This document shows, piece by piece, positions 35,238 through 43,949 of a stretch of DNA of 64,000 nt. A model generated the notes under the pieces. It saw nothing but the letters and a program-made list of their open reading frames with translations, ran no database searches and was not told the origin of the DNA. How positions within the stretch are numbered: the first letter of the stretch is position 1; each line of letters begins with the position of its first letter. Both the position numbers and the translations under genes were made by a program. The stretch is from NCBI GenBank assembly GCA_025352045.1, contig JANXUD010000092.1, forward strand, positions 1-64,000, in the 5' to 3' direction. The DNA is from Gammaproteobacteria bacterium. Lineage in GTDB: Bacteria > Pseudomonadota > Gammaproteobacteria > Xanthomonadales > Xanthomonadaceae.

Positions 35238-36047
35238 ATGCATGCTGCGCCCATGGACAACAGCAACGCGATGCCTTCGACCGCGCCAACGGTGCGCGAC
35301 ATGCTGAACAAGGTGCCGATGATCACGGCCTTCTTCTGGATCATCAAGGTGCTGTGCACCACGGTGGGCGAGACATTCGCGGACTTCCTCAGCGAAACCC
35401 TCAAGCTCGGCCTGGGCAACACCAGCCTGGCGATGGGCGCCTTGTTGCTGGTGGCGTTGGCGTTCCAGTTCCGCGCGCGCCGGTACATCCCGGCGCTGTA
35501 CTGGTTGGCGGTGGTGCTGCTGAGCATCGTCGGCACGCTGATCACCGACAACCTGACCGATGTCCTCGGGATCCCGCTGCCGGTCACCACGGCGGTCTTC
35601 GCCGGCCTGCTCGCCGCGACCTTCGCGGTGTGGAACTACAGCGAGCACGACCTGTCGGTCACCACGATCCGGACCACGCGCCGCGAGGCCTTCTACTGGA
35701 CGGCGATCCTGTTCACCTTCGCCCTGGGCACGGCCGCGGGCGATCTGATCGCGGAAGGGATGGGGCTTGGTTACTGGGTCTCTGCGCTGATCTTCGCCGG
35801 GCTCATCGCCGCGGTCGCGGTCGCGCACCTGCGCTTCGGTCTCAATGGCGTGGTCGCCTTCTGGACGGCCTATGTGCTGACCCGCCCACTCGGCGCCTCG
35901 ATCGGCGACTGGCTGTCGCAGGCACCGGCCGATGGCGGGCTGGGGCTGGGCACCACGGTAACCAGCCTCTTGTTCCTGGTCACGATCCTCGCCCTGGTGG
36001 CCTACCTGGCGATCAGCGGGCGGGACGCGGTCGAGCGCACGGCATAG
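35238..36047 (+). CDS. COG4705/DUF347 repeat membrane protein
   Basis: 269 residues with eight or so hydrophobic helices. Four copies of the DUF347-like signature can be traced: TVGETFADFLSETLKLGLG, VGTLITDNLTDVLGIP, ALGTAAGDLIAEGMGLGYW and PLGASIGDWLSQ. The spacing of conserved Gly/Thr/Asp suggests a transporter made of internal repeats. Substrate unknown. The ATG at 35238 has AGGAA upstream. Confidence 0.85.
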   Translation: MHAAPMDNSNAMPSTAPTVRDMLNKVPMITAFFWIIKVLCTTVGETFADFLSETLKLGLGNTSLAMGALLLVALAFQFRARRYIPALYWLAVVLLSIVGTLITDNLTDVLGIPLPVTTAVFAGLLAATFAVWNYSEHDLSVTTIRTTRREAFYWTAILFTFALGTAAGDLIAEGMGLGYWVSALIFAGLIAAVAVAHLRFGLNGVVAFWTAYVLTRPLGASIGDWLSQAPADGGLGLGTTVTSLLFLVTILALVAYLAISGRDAVERTA

Positions 36048-36063
36048 GCGAGCGCGGCAACGT

Positions 36064-36089
36064 AAAAAAATGGGGCGCCGAAGCGCCCC
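36064..36089 (-). terminator. Rho-independent terminator of the PHP-domain protein gene
   Basis: On the minus strand a GGGGCGC-TTCG-GCGCCCC hairpin (36089 down to 36072) with a stable UUCG tetraloop is followed by A then seven T residues (36070-36064). It sits 27 bases beyond the stop of the 968-residue secreted protein gene. Confidence 0.92.
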
Positions 36090-36116
36090 GGATGCCGCAG
36101 GACCGCGCGGCGAGGA

Positions 36117-39023
36117 TTACTTCAGGCTGACATCGTCCACCAGGAAGGAAGTCGCGACGCTCGGGCCCTCCACGCCGACGAAATACAGCTGCACCGTCTG
36201 CCCCTTGTAGGCGGACAGGTCGAAACTCTTCTGCACGTAGCTGGCGCCCTTGTCGAGGTTGCTGTAGGTGGCCAGCGTCGCCAGCACCGTGCCGCTGCTG
36301 TTGCGCACCTGCACCTTCAGCGTGTCGTAGGCGGTGGTGGTGGAGGTCTCGTCGCTGACGACCTTCAGCCAGAAGGTCAGCGTCGCCGACGGTGCGGCCG
36401 CCGGGATGCTGACGGTCTGCAGGATGGTGTCGGTGTGCGTCGCCGCGTAGCCGTCCAGCCAGGCCTTCCAGCTGCCAAGGTGCGCGGCCTGCGTCGTGCT
36501 GTTGTCGATCACGCCGCTGCTGGCCGTCCACACCGTGGCGCCGGACTCGAAGCCGCCATTGGACACCAGCTCGGTGCCGCCACCGCCCGTACCCGCGATG
36601 TAGGTGAGGGTGAGCGTGTACGGCACGGTGGTGCTGGAGCCGGCGTAGGCAATCACCTTCGCGTACACCGTGGCCGCGCTTGCGCCGTTGGTGTATGTCA
36701 CCGTTTCCGCGCTGGTCGAGCCGGTGGAACTCTTCAGCGTGGCATCGGCGGCGGTGACCAGGTAGAGGTCGTAATCGCTGCCGGTCGGGCCGCCGGCCAT
36801 GTCCACCTTCACCGTCTCGTTCGCCGCCAGGGACAGGGCGAAGTAGTCCTTGTCGGTCGTGTTGCCCATCGTGCCGACGATGGTCTTGTACGTGTGGGCC
36901 ACGGCGTTGGCCGTTCCGGCGGTGCCGTTGGACTCGGCTTCGTTGAACTGCGTGGTGGACGTGGAGTTGTTCACGGTGAACGCGACGCCCGACGAAGTCG
37001 TGCTGTTGCCCGCCGCGTCATAGGCCTTGGCCGTCAGCGTGTGGCTGGCATTGCTGAGCGTGGTCGAGTCGAGCGCGAGCGCGTACGGGCTGGATGCATC
37101 CGCGCCCTTGAGCACGCCGTCCACGTAGAACTCCACGTTGCTGACGCCGACGTTGTCGGACGCGGTGGCGGACAGGCTGATCGTGCCGCTGCTGCCAGAC
37201 TCCGACGCGCTGACCGTCGGCGGTGTGGTGTCGCCCGTCGCCACGCCCTGGTTGACCCAGATCGGCGCGGACCAGAGGCGGTCGCCGTCGGCCTCGGTCA
37301 CTTGCACGTAGTAGAAGTGCGCGCCCTGGGCGGGAGTGAAGGAGTACGTTCCGGCGCCTTCGAACAGCTGGGTCACCGTGCCGTTGCGGCCGGGAACTCC
37401 CTCGAAGAACTGCACCCGCGATGCCGTCTCGCCACTGCTGCTGGCGTAATTTGCCGCCAGGTTGAGCGCGCCGCTGTTGCTGATCGTCTGGCCCATCACC
37501 AGGCCGTTGCCGGTCAGCACCACCTGCGCCAGCTTGTCCTCGGTGGCGAAGACCCGGCGCGCCTTGAGCGCATCGAGGAAGTTGGCGACGTTGAGCGTCG
37601 CGCCGTTCGGCAGCAGCACGCCGGTGCGGTTGCGGAAGCTCAGGCCCCAGTTGGCGCAGTGGTTGTCCTGGTCGCTGGTCGGGGCGACGTGGTAACCGCG
37701 CTCGAGCAGGATGTTCCAGGCCGCGGTGTAGGTGCTGCGGCTGGCCTCGGTTTCGGTGGTGTTGGTCGAGAAGGCCGAGCTGTTGAGCACTTCGGCCAGC
37801 ACCATCACGTCGTTGCCATTTGGATCATAGGCGAGCGCCGTGCCGCCGATGATGAACTGCCCGCTGCTGGCCGGATGGTTGAACTGGCCGATCCAGCCGC
37901 GCGCCTTCATCACCGAATACAGGTTCGCGTAGTCCGACTTGATCGTGGCCACGCTGCCGATGAGCTGGTTGCTGGCGTTGTATTCCCACTCGGCCAGGCC
38001 ATCGGGGTTGATCAGGTTCAGGTGGCCGCCGTTGCTGATCACGCCCCACTCGTTGCCGTACAGCGCCAAGAAGGTCGGATGCGCGCTGCGATACGCCGCG
38101 GCGGCACTGATGCCGGAGTTGAACAGGTTGTTGGCGCTGGCCGGCGTGGCGGCGGTGTTGGTGCCGGTGCTGCCGTCGTACATGTGGTTGTGTTCGGAGG
38201 CCAGCAGGAAATCGCCGCCGGCCTGGTTCTGCATCATCGCGTAGGCGTCGGCGGGGCCGTAGGTGCCGGCCTGTGGCGTCTCCGCGCCGGTGCACGAGGC
38301 AAGCACGGCGCCGCCGTCGCTGTGGTTGGTCTGGCTGTGCAGGTTGCCGTAGTAGATCGTGTAGGGCAGGGTGCTGGCCGCCACCGACGACAGGCCGACG
38401 TTGCCGCCGCCCTTGCCGGGCGCAGCGCCGTGGCTTCCACCCTGGCCCGGATGCGGCAGGCCGGCGAAGGCTGGCATGCGCGGCGCGGCCAGGTTGCCGA
38501 CGCGCAGGTCCATGCGTTGTTCGATCAGCTCGTCGCGACCCAGCGCGAAGGAGCGCTTCGCCCGATCGAGCACGGACAGGTTCCGCTCCGCGGCCAGGCG
38601 CACCGAGGGCACCGCGCGCAGCTGCGCCGTGTAGAAGCCGGCCGCGACCGGCACGCCGTTCTCGCCCTTGCCGTCCCAGAGCAGCCGGGCCGCGCCGCGG
38701 CCGTCCACCAGCGGGGCTTCGCCGATCCAGCGCCGCACGACCGCGCCGCGCGGCGACAGCAGGTCAACCTGCCAGGTCGCCAGCGTCGCGTCGCCGCCGG
38801 CCGGATAGTCGAACGCCAGGCCGATCGCGTGCGCACCGGCCGCGTCGGGCCGGAAGGCCGCGTTGATGGTGGCGTCGAACTCGAAATGGTCGGGCAGGCG
38901 GATGCCGGTGCCGGCGTGTCCGTCCTGCCGCGCGGCGCCTGCCGCAAAGGTCGCGCCCGCAAGCGCAACAGCCAGGACGAGTTGGGTGAAAGCCGGCCGA
39001 CGAGGCCAGTGGCGTGTGTGCAT
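36117..39023 (-). CDS. large secreted PHP/CehA-type hydrolase with Ig-like and PPC domains
   Basis: 968 residues. Signal peptide, then a beta-rich N-terminal region (about 40-150) ending in a FlgD-like RLLWDGKGENGVPVAAGFYTAQL. A PHP-family metal-hydrolase domain follows (about 220-560) with YYGNLHSQTNHSDGG, LASEHNHM, GQFNHPASSG and TSDQDNHCANW supplying His/Asp ligands. Then come an Ig-like repeat (TTPPTVSASES to VAFTVNN), a bacterial prepeptidase C-terminal (PPC) domain with FNEAESNGTAGTANAV, and a C-terminal jelly-roll-like domain starting ELVSNGGFESGA. It probably acts outside the cell; the substrate is unknown. The gene stands alone and ends in a strong terminator. Confidence 0.85.
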   Translation of the reverse strand: MHTRHWPRRPAFTQLVLAVALAGATFAAGAARQDGHAGTGIRLPDHFEFDATINAAFRPDAAGAHAIGLAFDYPAGGDATLATWQVDLLSPRGAVVRRWIGEAPLVDGRGAARLLWDGKGENGVPVAAGFYTAQLRAVPSVRLAAERNLSVLDRAKRSFALGRDELIEQRMDLRVGNLAAPRMPAFAGLPHPGQGGSHGAAPGKGGGNVGLSSVAASTLPYTIYYGNLHSQTNHSDGGAVLASCTGAETPQAGTYGPADAYAMMQNQAGGDFLLASEHNHMYDGSTGTNTAATPASANNLFNSGISAAAAYRSAHPTFLALYGNEWGVISNGGHLNLINPDGLAEWEYNASNQLIGSVATIKSDYANLYSVMKARGWIGQFNHPASSGQFIIGGTALAYDPNGNDVMVLAEVLNSSAFSTNTTETEASRSTYTAAWNILLERGYHVAPTSDQDNHCANWGLSFRNRTGVLLPNGATLNVANFLDALKARRVFATEDKLAQVVLTGNGLVMGQTISNSGALNLAANYASSSGETASRVQFFEGVPGRNGTVTQLFEGAGTYSFTPAQGAHFYYVQVTEADGDRLWSAPIWVNQGVATGDTTPPTVSASESGSSGTISLSATASDNVGVSNVEFYVDGVLKGADASSPYALALDSTTLSNASHTLTAKAYDAAGNSTTSSGVAFTVNNSTSTTQFNEAESNGTAGTANAVAHTYKTIVGTMGNTTDKDYFALSLAANETVKVDMAGGPTGSDYDLYLVTAADATLKSSTGSTSAETVTYTNGASAATVYAKVIAYAGSSTTVPYTLTLTYIAGTGGGGTELVSNGGFESGATVWTASSGVIDNSTTQAAHLGSWKAWLDGYAATHTDTILQTVSIPAAAPSATLTFWLKVVSDETSTTTAYDTLKVQVRNSSGTVLATLATYSNLDKGASYVQKSFDLSAYKGQTVQLYFVGVEGPSVATSFLVDDVSLK

Positions 39024-39132
39024 GGTGATCCCCGGAAAATGAAGAGGCGGCGTCCCTGCCGATTCGTTGGGCCTCCAGGCCGGGGCCGACTCTACGTCAG
39101 CTCCGCGTCAATAGCGTGACGCACCGCACAAC

Positions 39133-39158
39133 CCTGAACGGGGCCGGGTCGATTTCAC
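39133..39158 (+). repeat. single copy of the CCTGAACGGGGCCGG repeat arm
   Basis: Shares its first 15 bases with the left arm of the long palindrome at 39947-40007, in the same orientation, and continues GTC-GATTTCAC where the arm has TTC-TTTCAC. It lies about 110 bases upstream of the PHP-protein gene. With the palindrome it frames two small unknown genes. Confidence 0.6.
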
Positions 39159-39277
39159 GGGGTGGTCCACGGGGCTGGGGAGGCGCTCGGCAACCCGTCC
39201 CGCGGGGAACGGGCGCGGCCCATGAGTCTGGATGGCCTGGGGGGACCGGGATGGCGCGGGGACGCCACTCGACCCAG

Positions 39278-39634
39278 CTAGCTGGCGTCCTGGCCCCAAG
39301 TCGCCGCATCGGCCGGCGCCGCGCCGTCCGGGGCCGGGATGACGTCGGTGATGTCGTCGCCACCGACGCTGCCTTCGACGTCACGCTGGTCCGACCCGGG
39401 CGCGATTCCTCCAGCCGGTCCTTCGGCGATCAACCCATCATCTGCAGGCGTGCTCTCGGTGGTGGCCGCAGTTTCTACCAAGACGTCGCTCGCCTCGGGC
39501 CGCGCGTCGGCGCTGGGCGAATGCGCGGTGCGCGCCGCGGTTCCGGCAAAGCCGGGGCGGCCGATCGGCACGCCCAGCGACGCGGTCGGAGACATGGCGC
39601 GGGAGTCTCGATGGGACTGGATTCGCGGATGCAT
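39278..39634 (-). CDS. acidic, probably disordered small protein of unknown function
   Basis: 118 residues from the ATG at 39634, which has AAGGA ten to eleven bases upstream. After a basic start (HPRIQSHRDSRAM) the protein is rich in Ala, Asp, Glu, Gly, Pro and Thr and has almost no hydrophobic core (for example EGSVGGDDITDVIPAPDGAAPADAATWGQD at the end). No family recognised. It follows the 49-residue gene on the same strand. Codon-level support is modest, so it may not be a real gene. Confidence 0.45.
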   Translation of the reverse strand: MHPRIQSHRDSRAMSPTASLGVPIGRPGFAGTAARTAHSPSADARPEASDVLVETAATTESTPADDGLIAEGPAGGIAPGSDQRDVEGSVGGDDITDVIPAPDGAAPADAATWGQDAS

Positions 39635-39744
39635 GGCGCGTCCTTGCACGATGCGGAAAGGCGGATGGGCAACCCCGCCGTCGTCGCGACGGCATGGCAC
39701 TTCGAAGTCCTCGGCGCGTCCAGCGGTCGGAGCGGTGTGGCCGC

Positions 39745-39894
39745 TCAGTGCGTGGTCGGCTCTTGCTCTTCGAGGAGCTTGGCAGCCCAAGGCGCGGCGT
39801 TGAGCAGGAACAACCAGGCCCGGTAGTCGGACTTGGCGGCTTCGGCCAACTCGGCCCAGCTGCGGTACTCGTGGTGGCGGGTGTCGCTCGGCAT
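39745..39894 (-). CDS. 49-residue protein of unknown function
   Basis: Starts at the ATG 39894-39892 and reads as a compact helical protein: SWAELAEAAKSDYRAWLFLLNAAPWAAKLLEEQ. The amphipathic spacing of Trp, Leu and Ala with Lys and Glu looks like real protein rather than out-of-frame noise. No strong Shine-Dalgarno and no known family. It lies between the repeat at 39947-40007 and the acidic small gene, on the same strand as both neighbours. Confidence 0.45.
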   Translation of the reverse strand: MPSDTRHHEYRSWAELAEAAKSDYRAWLFLLNAAPWAAKLLEEQEPTTH

Positions 39895-39946
39895 GGACCG
39901 AGCATGCGCCGGACGGAACAACGCGCCCTGAACCCGCGTCACAAAT

Positions 39947-40007
39947 CCTGAACGGGGCCGGTTCTTTCACACGCCGATTCCGTGTGAAGGAACCGGCCCC
40001 GTTCAGG
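39947..40007. repeat. 27-bp long inverted repeat downstream of the coiled-coil gene
   Basis: Left arm 39947-39973 and right arm 39981-40007 pair over 27 bases with a single mismatch, around the seven-base loop CCGATTC. It begins three bases past the stop of the gene at 40011-40763 and can fold into a very stable hairpin in either transcript. There is no proper T tract. A half copy lies at 39133-39158. Confidence 0.85.
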
Positions 40008-40010
40008 GTT

Positions 40011-40763
40011 TCAGTTGGGGCGGCGGCTGGCGCTGATGATGCCGGCGATCCGGGCGTCGCCCTGTTCGATCAGTTCCATCGGCGTGTACTGGAAGTTCGA
40101 CAGCACCATCGCCTCGCCCACGCACCATTCGCGTTGCGCGTCGGTGAAGCGACGACCGCCACTGGCGACAATGGCGATCAGGTCGTCGCTGGGGATGCGC
40201 GTTTCCTCCGCGGTTTCCGCGCGCATGTCCATGGTCGGCGCGGCGCGCTTGATCTGCCCCTGCAGCCAGTCGATGCGCGCCAGCGCCACGCCCAGGCGGT
40301 CGCCGCCGCCGCCCAGTTGCGGCGCCGCACTGGCCAGCGCACCGAGCACGGTGTTGCGCTCGTCCTCCACCGCCAGCCTGGCCTTGTCGGCCTCGGCCAG
40401 TTCGTCCTGCATGGCCTTGATCCGCTGCTCGAGCGCGAGCACCTCGTCGGCCTGGTCCACCAGCGTCTTGGACTCCAGGCGCTGGATCACCTTCCTGGCC
40501 ATGGCCTCGTACAGCGGCAGGTTGCTGAACTTCAGGTCGCGCGCCGCCGCCTGCCAGGCCAGGGCGACCTGGTTGGACGTTTCCCGGATCTCGCGCGCAG
40601 CGGTCGGCGACGGCGGCGCGTCCGGCCCGATCTCCACGGGCGTGCGCTGCAGGGTCTGGACCATGGCATCCAGGCGCTCGCACAGCTCGGTCTTGTGGAA
40701 CTCGCGCACCAGCTTGCGCAGCTCGATGCGGCAGTCGATCAGCAGGGTTCGCAGGGGGTCCAT
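40011..40763 (-). CDS. hypothetical coiled-coil protein
   Basis: 250 residues, cytoplasmic, no signal or membrane segment. The N-terminal 90 residues are helical (PLRTLLIDCRIELRKLVREFHKTELCERLDAMVQTL). A coiled coil follows at about 105-140 (DEVLALEQRIKAMQDELAEADKARLAVEDERN). The C-terminal domain contains SGGRRFTDAQREWCVGEAMVLSNFQYTPMELIEQGD. I do not recognise the family. It is a single gene bounded downstream by the long palindrome. Confidence 0.75.
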   Translation of the reverse strand: MDPLRTLLIDCRIELRKLVREFHKTELCERLDAMVQTLQRTPVEIGPDAPPSPTAAREIRETSNQVALAWQAAARDLKFSNLPLYEAMARKVIQRLESKTLVDQADEVLALEQRIKAMQDELAEADKARLAVEDERNTVLGALASAAPQLGGGGDRLGVALARIDWLQGQIKRAAPTMDMRAETAEETRIPSDDLIAIVASGGRRFTDAQREWCVGEAMVLSNFQYTPMELIEQGDARIAGIISASRRPN

Positions 40764-40847
40764 TGGGAAAGACAGTACGGGGGGCGCCCATTCTAGGCAT
40801 GGCGGCGCGTGAAGCGATGCGACCGCCGTCGCAGCTGGGACGCCCGC

Positions 40848-42236
40848 TCAGGGGGCCAGCAGGAAGAAGAGCAGGTTGTTCTGGAAGTACAGGTTGTGGG
40901 TCAGGCGACCGTGCGACTCGCACAGGAAGAAGGTCTGCTCCGCGGGCAGGGGATGGAAGCGGTTGTCGTCCGCGGCCACGCCCAGCGGCCGCCGCGCGAC
41001 CTGGGACGAGCGCGTGATCATGCCGTCGCCCGGCTCCGACAACAGGTGGGCGTAGTCCAGCGCCGGGGCGATGCCGCGCCCGCCATTGGCGTTGGCGTGG
41101 CCCGCGGTGACGTCCTTGGCGCGGAACACCAGGCGCGAATGGCCGTCCTCGCCAAGCATCACGGCATGGCCCGGCGTCGCCTCGCAGTCGCCGCCCAGCA
41201 CCGCGGTCTCCACGTGGTTGGGCGGCAGAGGCGCCGTCAGCGCCCATTGCCAGCGCTCGGCCCGGCGCAGGTTGCCGTCGAAGCCAGCCTGCAGGGCCTG
41301 GACCGCGCGCTCGCCTTCGATCGGTTCGGACATGGAGTCGCGCACCCGCGCTTCCACCTCGGGCGAATACACGCCCCAGCGCTCGCGCTTCCACACGGCC
41401 GGGTCATAGATGTCGAGGTCAACCACGGCGCCGTGCACGTCCAGCACCGGCCGGGTCAGGGGATGCGGCAAGGCCTGGTAGGGCGTCGCGAAGGTCGCCA
41501 GCACCTCCACCGGCACCGTGCCGAAGACCACGCGCATCCCGTAGATCAGGCGTTCCAGGCTGGTCACGGCGCCAAGCTCGGGCGTGCCCAGCAGCACCAG
41601 GCGGCGGATGCGCCTGTCGCCCTCGTCCCAGGGCCGGTACGGCGGACCGGCGTCCAGCACATCGTTCGGCCCGTAGCGCAGGTAGTAGTCGGCGATCAGG
41701 CCGCCATTGCTGTGCGCGATCAGGTCGACTTTCAGCGCGGGATCGCCATAGTCCAGGCGAATCTGGTCGATCAGGGCATGCAGCTTGCGCACCGCGACAA
41801 GGTTGTCCTTGCGCCAGTCGTACACGAACACGTAGTAGCGTCGCCGCTGCGGGCCGACCGGATGGCCCGGCACGCCGCGTTCGAAGCGCCCGACGGTTTC
41901 CAGCGCGTGCAGCAGGTCGGCGTAGAAATCCACGCCGCCCACGCCGTAGGTGAGGTCGCCGGGCACCAGGCCTTCGCCCTCGCGATCCTCCGCGCTCATC
42001 TGCGCCAGGTCGCGGTAGTTGCTGAAGGCCAGCGACTTCAGGCCGCCCGGCCAGAACTCCTTGCCGGTCTTGGCATCCACCAGGGTCGAACCCGCCAAGC
42101 CGTGCAGGACGATCACCGGTGGCTGGTGGGGATCGTCGTTGGTGTTTTCGTACAGCCGCACCAGGTCCGGGTGCGCGGCGCATCCGGCCAGCAGGCTCAG
42201 CAGGCTCAGCAGCAAGAGCGGGAAAAGGCGACGCAT
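40848..42236 (-). CDS. LCAT-like lipase/acyltransferase lipoprotein
   Basis: 462 residues. The signal peptide ends in a lipobox (LLAGC, Cys near residue 19). It contains alpha/beta-hydrolase motifs of the lecithin:cholesterol acyltransferase family: oxyanion region VIVLHGLAGSTLVD, a Trp-rich lid region KEFWPGGLKSLAFSNYRDL, nucleophile in LIAHSNGGLIADYYLRYG, and a late Asp and His (GDGMITRSSQVA...RLTHN). It probably acts on lipids in the periplasm or outer membrane. It sits 109 bases upstream (by gene order) of the old yellow enzyme on the same strand. Confidence 0.85.
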   Translation of the reverse strand: MRRLFPLLLLSLLSLLAGCAAHPDLVRLYENTNDDPHQPPVIVLHGLAGSTLVDAKTGKEFWPGGLKSLAFSNYRDLAQMSAEDREGEGLVPGDLTYGVGGVDFYADLLHALETVGRFERGVPGHPVGPQRRRYYVFVYDWRKDNLVAVRKLHALIDQIRLDYGDPALKVDLIAHSNGGLIADYYLRYGPNDVLDAGPPYRPWDEGDRRIRRLVLLGTPELGAVTSLERLIYGMRVVFGTVPVEVLATFATPYQALPHPLTRPVLDVHGAVVDLDIYDPAVWKRERWGVYSPEVEARVRDSMSEPIEGERAVQALQAGFDGNLRRAERWQWALTAPLPPNHVETAVLGGDCEATPGHAVMLGEDGHSRLVFRAKDVTAGHANANGGRGIAPALDYAHLLSEPGDGMITRSSQVARRPLGVAADDNRFHPLPAEQTFFLCESHGRLTHNLYFQNNLLFFLLAP

Positions 42237-42345
42237 CCGGCGACTTTACCGTGGCAGCGCCACCAGCCGCGATTGCCGATGGTCATGCGCCAGCGGCAGT
42301 CGCGCCTGCCTCGCCCGCTGCGCGGGCGGGGCGATCCCGGGTAGG

Positions 42346-43428
42346 TCAGGCCGCTTCGGCCTGGTAGTCCGGATAGTCGGCGTAGCCCTCGGGCTGCCCG
42401 CTGAACAGCACCGCCGGGTCGAATCCGGCGATCGGCAGGCGTTCGGCAAGGCGGCGCGCCAGGTCGGGGTTGGCGATGAAGGGCCGACCGAAGGCGATCA
42501 CGTCGGCGCGGCCGGCGGCGAGCGCGGTGTCGGCGCGGTCGCGGTCGAAGTCGCCGGCCAAGACCAGCACGCCGTCGAAGTGCGCGCGCACCGCGTCCAC
42601 GGTGGAGTCGGGTACGACGCCGGGCGTGGCGATCAGGTGCAGGTAGCCGATCCGGCGCTTCGACAGTTCGGTCACCAAGGCAAGCAACTCGGCTTCTTCG
42701 TTGTCGAAGTTGGCGGCCAGGTCGTTGTAGGTGTTGAACGGCGAGAGCCGGATGCCTACGCGCTCGCGGCCGATCGCGGCGATGGTGGCGTCGACGACCT
42801 CGAGCACGAAGCGCCGGCGGTTCTCCGCCGTCCCACCGTACTGGTCGGTGCGCTGGTTGCTCTTGGGATTGAGGAACTGGGCGAGCAGGTAGCCATTGGC
42901 GGCGTGCAACTCGACGCCATCGGCGCCGGCGGCGATGGCGCGCCTGGCGGCATCGGCAAACGCGCCGCGTACGCGCGACAGGTCTGCCGCGTCCATCGCC
43001 TTGGGCACGGGCATGTCCTGCATGCCCTGGGTGTCGGTCCACATCTGGCCGGCGGCGGCGACGGCGGAAGGCGCCACGGCCTGTGCGCCGGCGGGCAGGT
43101 TGTCCGGATGCGCAACGCGGCCAACGTGCATCAGCTGCAGGACGAGCGTGCCGCCGCGTGAATGCACGGCGTCGGCAATCGGCGCCCAACCAGCCTGCTG
43201 CGCATCGTTGAAGATGCCCGGGATGCGGGAGTAGCCCAGTGCCTCGGGCGCGGGGGCGACGCCCTCGCTGATGATCAGGCCGGCACTGGCGCGCTGCCGG
43301 TAGTACTCGCGCATCAGCGCGTTGGGCACGGCGCCCGGGGCGCGCGAGCGGGTCATCGGCGCCATCGCGACGCGATTCTTGAGCGAAAGCGGCCCGGCGG
43401 TGAGCGGCTGGAAGAGCTTGGTGGTCAT
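42346..43428 (-). CDS. old yellow enzyme family alkene reductase (NemA-like)
   Basis: 360 residues, an FMN-dependent TIM barrel that reduces activated double bonds with NADPH. Family motifs: FQPLTAGPLSLKNRVAMAPMTRSRA at the start, GLIISEGVAPAPEALGYSRIPGI, LVLQLMHVGRVAHPDNLP, the active-site block GVELHAANGYLLAQFLNPKSNQRTDQYGG, and GRPFIANPDLARRL near the end. The ATG at 43428 gives the normal N-terminus. No regulator gene is evident upstream. Confidence 0.93.
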   Translation of the reverse strand: MTTKLFQPLTAGPLSLKNRVAMAPMTRSRAPGAVPNALMREYYRQRASAGLIISEGVAPAPEALGYSRIPGIFNDAQQAGWAPIADAVHSRGGTLVLQLMHVGRVAHPDNLPAGAQAVAPSAVAAAGQMWTDTQGMQDMPVPKAMDAADLSRVRGAFADAARRAIAAGADGVELHAANGYLLAQFLNPKSNQRTDQYGGTAENRRRFVLEVVDATIAAIGRERVGIRLSPFNTYNDLAANFDNEEAELLALVTELSKRRIGYLHLIATPGVVPDSTVDAVRAHFDGVLVLAGDFDRDRADTALAAGRADVIAFGRPFIANPDLARRLAERLPIAGFDPAVLFSGQPEGYADYPDYQAEAA

Positions 43429-43778
43429 GGCAAATCCCGTGGATGGGTGGAGACGGGACCAGCATGGTGTTGCACGGGCCTGGGGCCAAGCCGTGCCGAA
43501 GGGACGTACTGTTGCGCTCATGGAACAATGGCCCCGGCTTGGCGTTGGGTCGAGACCTCCGCAATATCCCGGCCGATCGCCCGGCGCAGTTCCCGTAGCG
43601 AGCCCTGCTGGGGCACGGGCATCGGGACCGCCATGTCGCACAGCCGGGCCAGGCGCAGGTGCAGCTCGAGCCGGCGCGTGTGCCGCGACCTGCAAGGACT
43701 GAAGACCGAGTGGATCATTGCCTGGAACCCGAGGCTGGAATTTGGAGTTCAGGCCTTGAGTGTGGCAACCCAATCACT

Positions 43779-43841
43779 CCGATGACATCGGACAAAGTCG
43801 GTGCCGCGTGTAGGACAACACCGCATGTCGCGACACGTGTC
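43779..43841. promoter_or_regulatory. cluster of perfect palindromes, operator candidates
   Basis: CCGATG-A-CATCGG at 43779-43791 and the tandem TGTCGCGACACGTGTC at 43826-43841 (two overlapping self-complementary 10-mers). They lie about 300 bases upstream of the M61 peptidase start and 350 upstream of the alkene reductase start, so either gene could be controlled from here. Confidence 0.3.
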
Positions 43842-43924
43842 CAGCCTTCCGCGATGCGGCTGCCGGCCGCCTTGTCGGGCGCGGCCGAGACGGGCTGGAG
43901 TTTCGGCCTGAACGCAGAGTTGTC

Positions 43925-43949
43925 GTGGAACGCAAGAAATGCGTTCCAC
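43925..43949. repeat. 10-bp stem, 5-base loop hairpin in the non-coding gap
   Basis: GTGGAACGCA and TGCGTTCCAC pair perfectly around AGAAA. No T tract follows. It may be a structured leader of the downstream operon (180 bases before the M61 start) or a 3' stem of an unseen transcript. Confidence 0.45.

Noticed and set aside
36435-39119. Plus-strand open frame of 894 codons
   Set aside because: Lies entirely opposite the secreted PHP protein gene, which has signal peptide, domains and terminator. The antisense translation is His/Arg/Gly/Val-rich with no domain.
40809-42344. Plus-strand open frame of 511 codons
   Set aside because: Antisense to the LCAT-like lipoprotein gene; composition typical of reverse-frame translation.
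43518-43718. Minus-strand frame of about 66 codons in the large gap
   Set aside because: No ribosome site, no recognised family, and no conserved-looking core; left as unassigned sequence.
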